This document shows positions 1-7,299 of a stretch of DNA of 64,000 nt, piece by piece (positions within the stretch are counted from its first letter, which is position 1; every line of letters starts with the position of its first letter). The notes beneath the pieces are model-generated. The model made no database searches. It saw nothing but the letters and a program-made list of their open reading frames with translations, and was not told the origin of the DNA. Made by a program: the position numbers and the translations under genes. The stretch is from Atlantibacter hermannii (GTDB lineage Bacteria; Pseudomonadota; Gammaproteobacteria; Enterobacterales; Enterobacteriaceae). The stretch covers positions 62,001 through 126,000 of the forward strand of contig NZ_JAAATR010000042.1 of the NCBI RefSeq assembly GCF_009907385.1. The letters run 5' to 3'.

Positions 1-437
1 TCATAGGTATTCGGGTAACTCAGGGTTTCGTTGTGGTTGAGTTTCACCAGAAACGGGATGCGGTGAGCATAGCGGCGCGACACCGATGCCAGCACGCCAT
101 ACGTCGAGGCAACACAGTTACAGCCCGCTTCAATCGCCAGTTCCACGATGTTTTTCGGATCGAAGTAAAGCGGGTTGGCAGCAAACGAGGCACCCGCCGA
201 ATGTTCCACGCCCTGGTCAACCGGCAGAATGGACAGATACCCCGTCCCCGCCAGTCGCCCGGTATTGTAGAGGGTTTGCATGTTTCGCAGCACCGCAGGC
301 GGACGGTTATTGTCAATCATCACTCTGTCGACATAATCCGCGCCGGGCAGGTAGAGATTGTCTGCCGGAATGGTCATACAACGATGCTGTAACAGGCTAT
401 CGGCATCTTTGCCAAGCAACTGCGCAATATCAGTCAT
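1..437 (-). CDS. fbaB: Class I fructose-bisphosphate aldolase FbaB, N-terminal part
   Basis: Partial gene; its 3' part lies beyond the window start. The reading frame opens at an ATG at 435-437 with [20 protein letters not shown] and continues through [34 protein letters not shown] and [14 protein letters not shown] recognise this as E. coli FbaB, the DhnA-type class I aldolase that cleaves fructose 1,6-bisphosphate through a Schiff-base lysine (the lysine itself is outside the window). The adjacent divergent yegT matches the E. coli order. No frameshift is seen in the 145 codons present. Confidence 0.93.
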   Translation of the reverse strand, partial: MTDIAQLLGKDADSLLQHRCMTIPADNLYLPGADYVDRVMIDNNRPPAVLRNMQTLYNTGRLAGTGYLSILPVDQGVEHSAGASFAANPLYFDPKNIVELAIEAGCNCVASTYGVLASVSRRYAHRIPFLVKLNHNETLSYPNTY

Positions 438-626
438 AATACGCTCCCGTAAGTTCCTCAATGGGGTGAAATATTCTGTGCCCGTAGGGTTGCGGGCAGC
501 ACTAAGTCTGATACCCAACCGAACTATTTTCCACCCTCTGGTGCATTTTTCGCCGGTATCCTTTCAGCACGCAACCTGGCAGTAAACCCGGAATAATTGT
601 TATCCCGCTCAAAAAAAACGCTCAAA

Positions 627-656
627 GGTATTTGAAAGGTATTATTGAGTGGTATC
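627..656 (+). promoter_or_regulatory. Tandem GGTAT repeats upstream of yegT
   Basis: Three copies of GGTATT or GGTATC start at 627, 638 and 651, 36-65 bases before the yegT start. The same half-site, in inverted form, makes the palindrome in front of the GntR-family gene yegW. I infer a YegW-controlled operator for yegTUV. The rest of the 438-691 gap is the divergent fbaB/yegT promoter region with no further gene. Confidence 0.4.
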
Positions 657-691
657 TTTAAGGTGTACCCTACTACGCAGGAACATAAATA

Positions 692-1969
692 ATGAAAACC
701 AATCTGAAACTCTCATTCATGATGTTTGTTGAATGGTTTATCTGGGGCGCCTGGTTTGTACCGCTCTGGTTGTTTTTAAGTAAAAGCGGATTCACCGCCG
801 GTGAGATCGGCTGGTCTTACGCCTGTACCGCCATTGCAGCGATTCTGTCGCCTATACTGGTCGGTTCGCTGACCGATCGCTTTTTCGCTGCGCAGAAAGT
901 GCTGGCGGTATTGATGTTCGCCGGGGCGATCCTGATGTATCTGGCGGCGCAGCAAACGGAGTTCGCATTGTTCTTTCCGCTGCTGCTCGTCTATTCCCTG
1001 ACCTATATGCCGACCATTGCCCTGACCAACAGCATCGCGTTTTCGCATGTCGGTGATGTTGAGCGCGATTTTCCGCGCATCCGGGTGATGGGGACGATCG
1101 GCTGGATCGCATCGGGCCTGGTGTGCGGTTTCCTGCCGCAAATGATGGGCTATAACGATATCTCGCCAACCAATGTTCCGCTGTTAATTACCGCCGCCAG
1201 CTCTGCGTTGCTGGGGGTGTACGCCCTGTTTCTGCCTCACACCCCGCCGAAGAGCACCGGCAAACTGAGCCTGAAAGTCATGCTCGGTCTGGATGCCGTC
1301 GTCCTGCTGCGCGACAGAAATTTTCTGGTGTTTTTCTTCTGCTCATTCCTGTTCGCAATGCCGCTGGCCTTCTATTACATCTTCGCCAACGGCTATCTGA
1401 CCGAAGTCGGGATGCAAAACGCCACCGGCTGGATGACGCTGGGCCAGTTCTCAGAAATTTTCTTTATGCTGGCGCTGCCCTTCTTCACCAAACGCTTTGG
1501 TATTAAGAAGGTATTGCTGCTGGGCTTAATCACTGCCGCCATCCGCTATGGCTTCTTCGTTTATGGCGGCGCAGACCACTACTTTACTTACGGGCTGTTG
1601 TTCCTCGGCATTTTGCTGCACGGCGTCAGCTATGACTTCTACTACGTGACCGCCTATATCTACGTCGACAAAAAAGCGCCGGTACATATGCGCACCGCCG
1701 CGCAGGGGCTGATTACCCTGTGCTGCCAGGGCTTCGGTAGCCTGCTGGGCTATCGCCTGGGCGGCGTAATCATGGAAAAAATGTTCGCTTATAATCCGCC
1801 CGTCAACGGCCTGACCTTTAACTGGGCAGGAATGTGGGGATTCGGCGCGGCGATGATCGCCGTCATTACGATACTGTTTATGCTGTTTTTCCGTGAATCC
1901 GATCGCGAGATCCGCCCCATCGCCGTGGAAAGCGACACCACCGCACTACAGACAGAGGAAGCAAAATGA
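692..1969 (+). CDS. yegT: Nucleoside:H+ symporter-family MFS transporter YegT
   Basis: This 425-residue protein has the E. coli YegT length and the N-terminus MKTNLKLSFMMFVEWFIWGA typical of the NHS (NupG/XapB/YegT) family. About twelve hydrophobic segments alternate with short loops, and the central charged loop contains SLTDRFFAAQ-type motif A residues near 60-70. It probably imports a nucleoside or nucleoside-like compound with protons across the inner membrane; the substrate is not established. Its stop overlaps the yegU start (ATGA), so it is the first gene of a three-gene operon with an ADP-ribosylglycohydrolase and a sugar kinase, suggesting uptake and breakdown of a ribosylated substrate. 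Confidence 0.92.
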   Translation: MKTNLKLSFMMFVEWFIWGAWFVPLWLFLSKSGFTAGEIGWSYACTAIAAILSPILVGSLTDRFFAAQKVLAVLMFAGAILMYLAAQQTEFALFFPLLLVYSLTYMPTIALTNSIAFSHVGDVERDFPRIRVMGTIGWIASGLVCGFLPQMMGYNDISPTNVPLLITAASSALLGVYALFLPHTPPKSTGKLSLKVMLGLDAVVLLRDRNFLVFFFCSFLFAMPLAFYYIFANGYLTEVGMQNATGWMTLGQFSEIFFMLALPFFTKRFGIKKVLLLGLITAAIRYGFFVYGGADHYFTYGLLFLGILLHGVSYDFYYVTAYIYVDKKAPVHMRTAAQGLITLCCQGFGSLLGYRLGGVIMEKMFAYNPPVNGLTFNWAGMWGFGAAMIAVITILFMLFFRESDREIRPIAVESDTTALQTEEAK

Positions 1970-2970
1970 AACAAACGCGTATTCTCGGCGCCTTATATGG
2001 CCAGGCTTTAGGGGACGCTCTGGGCATGCCCTCCGAATTATGGCCGCGTAGCCGCGTGAAAACGCACTTTGGCTGGATTGACCGATTTTTGCCCGGCCCG
2101 GCGGAAAACAATGCCGCCTGCTACTTCAAACGTGCGGAATTCACTGACGATACCGCGATGACGCTGGCGGTCGCCGATGCGCTGCTGGAGTGCGACGGCG
2201 AGATCAATCCCGATGTGATAGGTCGTCATATTCTGCGCTGGGCAGAAGGTTTCGATGCGTTTAATAAAAACGTCCTGGGGCCAACGTCAAAAATCGCGCT
2301 TAACGCTATCCGCCAGGGTACGCCGGTCAGCGAACTGGAGAACAACGGCGTGACCAACGGCGCAGCGATGCGCGCCTCGGTGCTGGGTTGCCTGCTGCCT
2401 GCGGCTCCGCTGGACGCGTTTGTCGCTAACGTGCGCCTCGCCTCCAGCCCGACCCATAAATCGGATTTGGCGATCGCGGGGGCGGCGGTGATTGCCTGGG
2501 CGGTATCGCGCGCGATTGACGGCGCAAGCTGGCCAACCATCGTCGACGCCCTGCCCTGCGTGGCGCGCTACGCCCAGGAACAGCAGATTACCACCTTCAG
2601 CGCCTCGCTGGCGGCGCGTATCGAACTGGCGTTACAGATCGTCAGAGAAGGATCCGGCAGCGAATCCATCTCTGAGCGGCTGTACCAGGTCATCGGCGCG
2701 GGCACCAGTACGCTTGAATCCGTGGCCTGCGCCATTGCGATGGTGGAACTGGCGCAGACCGATCCGCAGCGCTGTGCTGTGCTGTGCGCCAACCTTGGCG
2801 GCGATACCGATACCATTGGCGCAATGGCGACGGCAATTTGCGGCGCGCTGCACGGCATAGCGGGCATCGACAGCGATCTTAAACGTCAACTGGACGACGC
2901 CAACCAGCTCGATTTCAGTCGCTACAGCGAAGCGCTGCTGGGTTATCGCGCCCGCCGGGAGGCGCAATGA
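1966..2970 (+). CDS. yegU: ADP-ribosylglycohydrolase-family protein YegU
   Basis: The 334-residue sequence has the metal-binding signatures of the ADP-ribosyl-hydrolase (DraG/ARH) fold: TDDTAMT at residues 60-66 near the N-terminus and GGDTDTIGAM at 278-287 near the C-terminus, supplying the two Mg2+ sites. It should hydrolyse an N- or O-ribosyl bond in the cytoplasm; the natural substrate of YegU is unknown. It overlaps yegT by four bases and yegV by four bases, so translation is probably coupled. The neighbouring nucleoside symporter and PfkB kinase suggest the released sugar moiety is phosphorylated next. Full length relative to E. coli. Confidence 0.9.
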   Translation: MKQTRILGALYGQALGDALGMPSELWPRSRVKTHFGWIDRFLPGPAENNAACYFKRAEFTDDTAMTLAVADALLECDGEINPDVIGRHILRWAEGFDAFNKNVLGPTSKIALNAIRQGTPVSELENNGVTNGAAMRASVLGCLLPAAPLDAFVANVRLASSPTHKSDLAIAGAAVIAWAVSRAIDGASWPTIVDALPCVARYAQEQQITTFSASLAARIELALQIVREGSGSESISERLYQVIGAGTSTLESVACAIAMVELAQTDPQRCAVLCANLGGDTDTIGAMATAICGALHGIAGIDSDLKRQLDDANQLDFSRYSEALLGYRARREAQ

Positions 2971-3944
2971 ACGCCCGCGAACTGACGGATGCGCTGGAGA
3001 CGTTAACCGCCGCCAGGCCGGTCACGGTGATTGGCGCGGCGGTGATCGACGTGATCGCCGATGCCTACGCCCTCCCGTGGCGCGGCTGTGATATCGAGCT
3101 GCAGCAGCAAAGCGTCAATATCGGCGGCTGCGCGCTGAATATCGCCGTGGCGCTGTCCCGGCTGGGGGTGACGGCGCAAAACGCATTGCCGCTGGGCCGG
3201 GGAGTATGGGCAGATATCATTCGCCAGTCGCTGACGGCGCGCGGCATCGTCAGCGTCATCCATACCGATGAGGGCGATAATGGCTGGTGTCTGGCGCTGG
3301 TGGAACCGGATGGCGAACGGACGTTTATGTCGTTCAGCGGCATAGAGAATCAGTGGCGGGCGCAGTGGCTGGACGGCCTGCGCGTTCCCGCCCGCAGCCT
3401 GGTCTCGCTCTCCGGTTATCAGCTTGCCGCGCCCTGCGGCGAACGGTTGGTCGCCTGGCTGGAACACCTGAAAGACGTGACGCCGTTTATCGACTTTGGT
3501 CCGCGCATTGCCGATATTCCGCCGGACCTCTTCCAGCGAATCATGGCCTGCCGCCCCATCGTGTCGTTAAATCGTCAGGAGGCGGCCATTGCCGCAGAGC
3601 ATCTCAGTGTCGCCGCCGATCCACACACCCTTGGCAGCGCCTGGTTTGGGCGCTATGCGGCACCGCTGATTATCCGTCTTGATAAAGAAGGCGCGTGGTG
3701 TTTTGACGGCGTTGACGCCTGCCATATGCCGGCGTTTCACGCCAGGGTGGTGGATACTATCGGCGCAGGGGACAGCCATGCCGGCGGTACGCTGGCCGGG
3801 CTGGCGGCGGGCTGGCGGCTGGCGCAGGCCGTCCAGCTCGGCAATGCGGTCGCGGCGTATGTGGTCAGCCACCGGGGCGGCGACTGCGCGCCGGACCGCG
3901 CGGAACTTACCCGACAGCTACTCCTCGCAGACGAAGACGTATAG
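2967..3944 (+). CDS. yegV: PfkB-family sugar kinase YegV
   Basis: A 325-residue PfkB/ribokinase-family protein. The N-terminal signature around VNIGGCALNIAVALSRLG and the C-terminal GAGDSHAGG at 266-274, with the catalytic-base Asp269, are both present. It would phosphorylate a sugar or nucleoside in the cytoplasm with ATP; the exact acceptor is not known. It is the last gene of the yegTUV operon, overlapping yegU by 4 bp. Its 3' end overlaps the convergent yegW gene by 27 bp (3918-3944), as in other enterics, and no terminator is visible between them. Confidence 0.9.
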   Translation: MNARELTDALETLTAARPVTVIGAAVIDVIADAYALPWRGCDIELQQQSVNIGGCALNIAVALSRLGVTAQNALPLGRGVWADIIRQSLTARGIVSVIHTDEGDNGWCLALVEPDGERTFMSFSGIENQWRAQWLDGLRVPARSLVSLSGYQLAAPCGERLVAWLEHLKDVTPFIDFGPRIADIPPDLFQRIMACRPIVSLNRQEAAIAAEHLSVAADPHTLGSAWFGRYAAPLIIRLDKEGAWCFDGVDACHMPAFHARVVDTIGAGDSHAGGTLAGLAAGWRLAQAVQLGNAVAAYVVSHRGGDCAPDRAELTRQLLLADEDV

Positions 3945-4664
3945 ATCGCTGCGGCAATAGCTAATACTGTATTCAACCGGCCGGTTTTGTTGATCGAGCG
4001 CCACTTGCTTAATCACCAGCACCGGCACTTTGCTGTCGAGCTGAATATGCGCCTGAAACTCCGCATCCGGCATCCGGGCGCTGACCCGGCTTTTGGTGCG
4101 CTGCGGGTGGATCTGGCGGCTGCGAAAATAGTCGTACAGCGAAACGCCGATGGCGTCCACGTCATCAATCAACGCAGCCGGAACCCAGGATTCTTCAATC
4201 GACACGGCGTCATCATCCACATAGCGGATGCGCTTAAGCAAAAACACATCGCTTTTTGCCGCCACGTTCAGCTCCGCCGCCACGTCCTCCGGGCAGGGAA
4301 TGACGCGTTTGTTGACCCACAACGTGTCAGGCTTTTTGCCACGCAGCATCACCTGCTGAGAAAAACCGCGCGCGGCTTTTAACGAATATTCAAATATATT
4401 ATTGATTTGCGTACCGTAGCCGCGCGAACGCGTGACCACGCCCTCGTCCTCCAGCGCCTGCATCGCTTTACGCACGGTGATCCGCGATACGCCGGTTAAC
4501 TGACTCAGATCGCGTTCGCCGGGCAGGATATTGCCATGTTCCAGCGCGCCGCTGCGCACGGCGTCTTTGACCGTTTGGGCGAATTTCAGGTACAGCGGGG
4601 TGTTGTCGGGCAATGCAAACCGCGCGATAAGCTGTTCAATCAAATGATTATGAGCGGGTTCCAT
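3918..4664 (-). CDS. yegW: GntR/HutC-family transcriptional regulator YegW
   Basis: 248 residues, the E. coli YegW length. The N-terminal winged helix-turn-helix holds LPGERDLSQLTGVSRITVRKAM at about 47-68, and the C-terminal UTRA ligand-binding domain of HutC type ends in YCRSDLYVFVCEE. It is probably the local regulator of yegTUV, which is convergent with it. A perfect 17-bp palindrome 35 bp before its start and related half-sites before yegT support autoregulation plus control of the operon; both are inference. The ligand is unknown but may be the substrate of YegTUV. Confidence 0.9.
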   Translation of the reverse strand: MEPAHNHLIEQLIARFALPDNTPLYLKFAQTVKDAVRSGALEHGNILPGERDLSQLTGVSRITVRKAMQALEDEGVVTRSRGYGTQINNIFEYSLKAARGFSQQVMLRGKKPDTLWVNKRVIPCPEDVAAELNVAAKSDVFLLKRIRYVDDDAVSIEESWVPAALIDDVDAIGVSLYDYFRSRQIHPQRTKSRVSARMPDAEFQAHIQLDSKVPVLVIKQVALDQQNRPVEYSISYCRSDLYVFVCEE

Positions 4665-4698
4665 ACGTTTCTCATCCTGAGGAAGAATATCGCCAGTA

Positions 4699-4715
4699 TA
4701 ATACCAGTGGTATTA
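4699..4715. promoter_or_regulatory. Palindromic operator before yegW
   Basis: TAATACCA, a single G, then TGGTATTA form a perfect inverted repeat 35 bp upstream of the yegW ATG. It overlaps a possible minus-strand -10 (TATACT). Size and symmetry suit a GntR/HutC dimer, so it is a candidate YegW autoregulatory site. Confidence 0.55.
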
Positions 4716-4730
4716 GCCTGGCGAACCCTG

Positions 4731-5531
4731 CTACCACCAGGCGTGGAAATGATGTACCGGACCGATGCCCTGCCCCACCTCTAACGAATCTGCCGCCGCC
4801 AGCGCCGCCGAGAGCCAGGCTTTGGCTTCCACCACCGTATCCGCCCAGTTTTGATGACGCGGGCGCAACGCCGCCAGCGCCGCCGAGAGCGTACAACCGG
4901 TGCCGTGGGTATTTTTAGTCGCGATGCGCGGCGCGGTAAAGCGCGTTGCGCCATGGCGGGTGAACAGCCAGTCCGGGCTTTCCGGATCGTCGAGATGGCC
5001 GCCTTTCATCAGCACCGCTTCGCAGCCGAGCGCCAGCAACGCTTCGCCCTGATGATGCATCTCCTGCTCAGTGCGGGCGTGAGGCGCATCCAGCAGCGCG
5101 GCGGCTTCGGGTAAGTTGGGGGTGATCAACGCGACATGAGGCAATAACCGCTCGCGCAGGGTCGCCACCGCCGACGGCGACAGCAGCGGATCGCCGCTTT
5201 TCGCCAGCATCACCGTGTCCAGCACCACATTGGCGACCCGGTAGTGCGCCAGCCGTTCGGCGACCGCGTCAACAATGTCCGTCTCCGCCAGCATGCCGAT
5301 TTTCACGGTATCGATGCGTAAGTCGCTGAACACGGAATCAAGCTGCGCCGCCACAAAGTGCGGTTCGATGCGGTACACCGACTGCACGCCGCAGGTATTT
5401 TGCGCCACCAGCGCGGTGATCACCGTCGCGCCATAGGCTCCCAGCGCGGAAAACGTTTTTAAATCCGCCTGGATCCCCGCGCCGCCGCTGGGATCGGTGC
5501 CGGCAATGGTCAGGGCGTTAATGCGTTTCAT
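4731..5531 (-). CDS. thiD: Hydroxymethylpyrimidine/phosphomethylpyrimidine kinase
   Basis: 266 residues. ThiD phosphorylates HMP and HMP-phosphate to HMP-pyrophosphate, the pyrimidine half of thiamine phosphate. The start was set at the ATG at 5529-5531 ([19 protein letters not shown]), which gives the family length; the longer upstream reading is the thiM region. Visible ribokinase-fold signatures are [13 protein letters not shown] near the N-terminus, [10 protein letters not shown] and [16 protein letters not shown] near the C-terminus. The start overlaps the end of thiM by 14 bp, so the two are translated as an operon under the TPP riboswitch before thiM. Confidence 0.95.
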   Translation of the reverse strand: MKRINALTIAGTDPSGGAGIQADLKTFSALGAYGATVITALVAQNTCGVQSVYRIEPHFVAAQLDSVFSDLRIDTVKIGMLAETDIVDAVAERLAHYRVANVVLDTVMLAKSGDPLLSPSAVATLRERLLPHVALITPNLPEAAALLDAPHARTEQEMHHQGEALLALGCEAVLMKGGHLDDPESPDWLFTRHGATRFTAPRIATKNTHGTGCTLSAALAALRPRHQNWADTVVEAKAWLSAALAAADSLEVGQGIGPVHHFHAWW

Positions 5532-6315
5532 CGTGCCCTTCCGTATGCAGTTGGTAAAGCGCGTCGAGAAAGCGAGACGGGAAGCTGCCCGGCCCCTGAC
5601 ACTGCGCGGCCGCCCGCTTGCCCGCCAGAGCAAACATCCCGCAGGCCGCCGCGACATTGTCCAGCCGGGAACCCGGCAAGGCGCAGGCTGCTGCGACCAC
5701 GGCCGATAATGCGCAACCGGTGCCCACCACCCGCGTCATCAGCGGATCGCCGCCGCTAATGGTCAGGGTGCGCTCGCCATCAGTGACATAATCCACTTCG
5801 CCCGTCACCGCCACTATCGCACCGGTTTGCCGGGCCAGCTCGCAGGCCGCGCTCACCGCTTCCTGCGCGCCCAGGGTGGTATCCACGCCGCGCCCGCCCG
5901 CGCCGTTGCCGGCCAGCGCGAGGATTTCCGAGGCGTTGCCGCGGATCGCCGCCGGTTTCTGCGCGAGAATTTCCCGTGCGAAGCGGCTGCGAAACGCCAG
6001 CGGACCCACGGCGACCGGATCGAGCGTCCAGGGTTTTCCCGCGTGGTTAGCGCCGTCAATTGCCGCCCGCATCGCCAACGCCTGTTCGCGGGTCAGGGTG
6101 CCGATATTGATCAGTAGCGCATCGGCGATGGCGCTAAACGCCAGCGCCTCTTCGTGATCGACCACCATGGCGGGCGATGCGCCTACGGCCAGCAGCACGT
6201 TGGCGGTAAATGACTGAACGACCTGATTGGTCAGACAGTGAATAAGCGGCGAGTGGGTAGCCAGTTGGCTGGCGACGTGCGCGGTTTGCGCGGGGGAAAG
6301 CAGGTCAGGTTGCAT
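5518..6315 (-). CDS. thiM: Hydroxyethylthiazole kinase
   Basis: 265 residues beginning [14 protein letters not shown], homologous to ThiM, which phosphorylates 4-methyl-5-hydroxyethylthiazole in the thiamine salvage pathway. The C-terminal [14 protein letters not shown] is the anion-hole/catalytic-cysteine signature of the family, and DPVAVG lies mid-protein. The ribosome-binding region GGCAGGAG sits just before the ATG and is complementary to an upstream CCTGCC, the expression platform of the TPP riboswitch. An island inserted into the aptamer DNA has separated this gene from its likely native promoter near 11.7 kb, so present expression depends on an island-derived promoter. Confidence 0.95.
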   Translation of the reverse strand: MQPDLLSPAQTAHVASQLATHSPLIHCLTNQVVQSFTANVLLAVGASPAMVVDHEEALAFSAIADALLINIGTLTREQALAMRAAIDGANHAGKPWTLDPVAVGPLAFRSRFAREILAQKPAAIRGNASEILALAGNGAGGRGVDTTLGAQEAVSAACELARQTGAIVAVTGEVDYVTDGERTLTISGGDPLMTRVVGTGCALSAVVAAACALPGSRLDNVAAACGMFALAGKRAAAQCQGPGSFPSRFLDALYQLHTEGHDETH

Positions 6316-6321
6316 GTTTCG

Positions 6322-6441
6322 CTCCTGCCAGGCTGTGAAGAAGGGATACCCGGCAGGTATCTGACTTCCCTACGCTGGCATTATCCAGATCAGGTGGTAC
6401 GGGTATTTCTCAGCCTTCACAAAGAAGGGCACCCCGAGTCA
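6322..6441 (-). promoter_or_regulatory. TPP riboswitch (THI element) of thiMD
   Basis: Read on the minus strand, the aptamer runs from 6441 to 6362. P1 is closed by TGACT (6441-6437) and AGTCA (6366-6362). The conserved core CTGAGAAATACCC plus CTGATCTGGATAATGCCAGC is intact. Downstream, CCTGCC (6357-6352) can pair with GGCAGG (6329-6324), which contains the thiM Shine-Dalgarno, so the likely mode is TPP-induced translational repression as in E. coli thiM. Bases 6368-6441 are also the left attachment repeat of the island. Confidence 0.93.
6368..6441. repeat. Island attachment repeat, thiM-proximal copy
   Basis: A 74-bp stretch identical at 73 positions to 11608-11681; the single mismatch is G6403 versus A11643. 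It is entirely TPP-aptamer sequence and is followed immediately by complete expression platform and thiM. This copy keeps the canonical ATACCC of the THI box. Confidence 0.9.
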
Positions 6442-6454
6442 TGTAGATTGAATC

Positions 6455-6484
6455 TCTATACTTTCTGCCAGCTTAGGGGAAGTT
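6455..6484 (-). promoter_or_regulatory. Possible replacement promoter for thiMD
   Basis: On the minus strand TATAGA (6460-6455) would start transcription about 7 nt before the aptamer, the same geometry as the native promoter at the other end. No good -35 box is visible (ACTTCC or AACTTC at 17-18 bp), so this is weak or needs an activator. Confidence 0.3.
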
Positions 6485-6528
6485 GCTTGCTGGCGCAAGC
6501 CCGCCCTTCCGTGTATCGCTTCTTCACG

Positions 6529-6562
6529 CTGTACCCCACCTTGTACTTCAGTTTGTACCCCA
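6529..6562 (+). repeat. Three 10-bp repeats on a 12-bp register (candidate integrase arm sites, left)
   Basis: CTGTACCCCA (6529), TTGTACTTCA (6541) and TTGTACCCCA (6553) recur exactly every 12 bp. Matching CTGTACCCCA and TTGTACCTCA occur at 11513 and 11537 near the other end, 24 bp apart. Paired arm-type clusters inside each end of the element are what the N-terminal domain of a tyrosine integrase binds. Confidence 0.55.
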
Positions 6563-6582
6563 TATCTGTATGACAAAATCCC

Positions 6583-6611
6583 TTGATTATCAAAATTAGC
6601 TAATTTATATT
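6583..6611 (+). promoter_or_regulatory. Sigma-70 promoter of the small island gene
   Basis: TTGATT (6583-6588), a 17-bp AT-rich spacer and TATATT (6606-6611) form a near-consensus promoter pointing into the gene that begins at 6638/6644. Confidence 0.6.
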
Positions 6612-6643
6612 ATTTATCTAAATTTGGTAAGTGAGATATGCAA

Positions 6644-6883
6644 ATGACAGAAACCCAGATCTACGAGAACATTAAGCAAGCCATCAACAGCGCACCGCGA
6701 AATGGTCAAACGGTTGAAATGCACCTCCAGATGATCAAATACGCCGACCACCTGAAAAACGTCACTGCAAAAGAGTTTTGCGCGGGTGTAGGACTTAAAG
6801 CCAGTTTTGGTACTGAATTCAGCAAAATGAGGAATCTCACCGAACGACTCAAAGCTGCTGGGCTTGATACCTCGAAGCTGTGA
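6644..6883 (+). CDS. Small HTH-like protein of the island
   Basis: A 79-residue protein if it starts at MTETQIYENIKQ, or 81 residues from the ATG at 6638. I prefer 6644 because AAGTGAG then lies 8 nt upstream. The sequence is helical and basic; FCAGVGLKASFGTEFSKMRNL (residues ~46-66) looks like the recognition part of a helix-turn-helix. I believe similar small proteins are annotated only as HTH-like, but I cannot name a function. It has its own good promoter and is transcribed away from thiM, opposite to the other island genes. Possible roles are regulator of the methyltransferase/ATPase operon or recombination directionality factor for the integrase. Neither is proven. Confidence 0.7.
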   Translation: MTETQIYENIKQAINSAPRNGQTVEMHLQMIKYADHLKNVTAKEFCAGVGLKASFGTEFSKMRNLTERLKAAGLDTSKL

Positions 6884-7244
6884 TTAACAAGATCATCGAT
6901 ATCTACGTTTAGTTAATAGGATTTGATGTAATTCGCTCCTAGGATTTCGATTACCTGATCGGCATTCGGCTTAATGACGATGCTGAAGTAGTGTTGGCAG
7001 TTTGAATCGCCACGGGTTTAACAGTCATCTCGGCGGCGTCAGTCCGGAGGCTTTCGAACAGGCCTCGTCGTGAGGACAGAATTTGTCTACTGTCGTGGGA
7101 GCAGTCCACTACCGCCTTAAGACATTTAACAACTCTCTGATATTTGAGAATTCCTAATGTCATATTGGGGAGATCCCAAAAATTAACGTTTAACAGCTTA
7201 AATAACCAAGCTAATAATCAACGGAGAGTAGGCCTCTCTGAATG
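6884..7244. other. Gene-poor island segment
   Basis: Between the small HTH-like gene and the ATPase gene I see no convincing coding region. A 70-codon open frame on the minus strand (6951-7163) has no ribosome-binding site or family resemblance. The GC-rich block 7025-7100 differs in composition from its AT-rich surroundings and may be a decayed remnant. Confidence 0.5.
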
Positions 7245-7272
7245 AAGCATACACTAAACTCTGTGTATGCTT
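7245..7272. terminator. Hairpin after the ATPase gene
   Basis: AAGCATACAC and GTGTATGCTT form a perfect 10-bp stem with an 8-nt loop, 28 bp beyond the stop codon of the minus-strand ATPase gene. There is no clear U-tract, so termination efficiency is uncertain. Confidence 0.45.
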
Positions 7273-7299
7273 TCATATCTTCAGAATTAAAATTAATTA

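Noticed and set aside
6951-7163. 70-codon minus-strand open frame in the island
   Set aside because: No start signal, no recognisable family and inconsistent composition; treated as non-coding.
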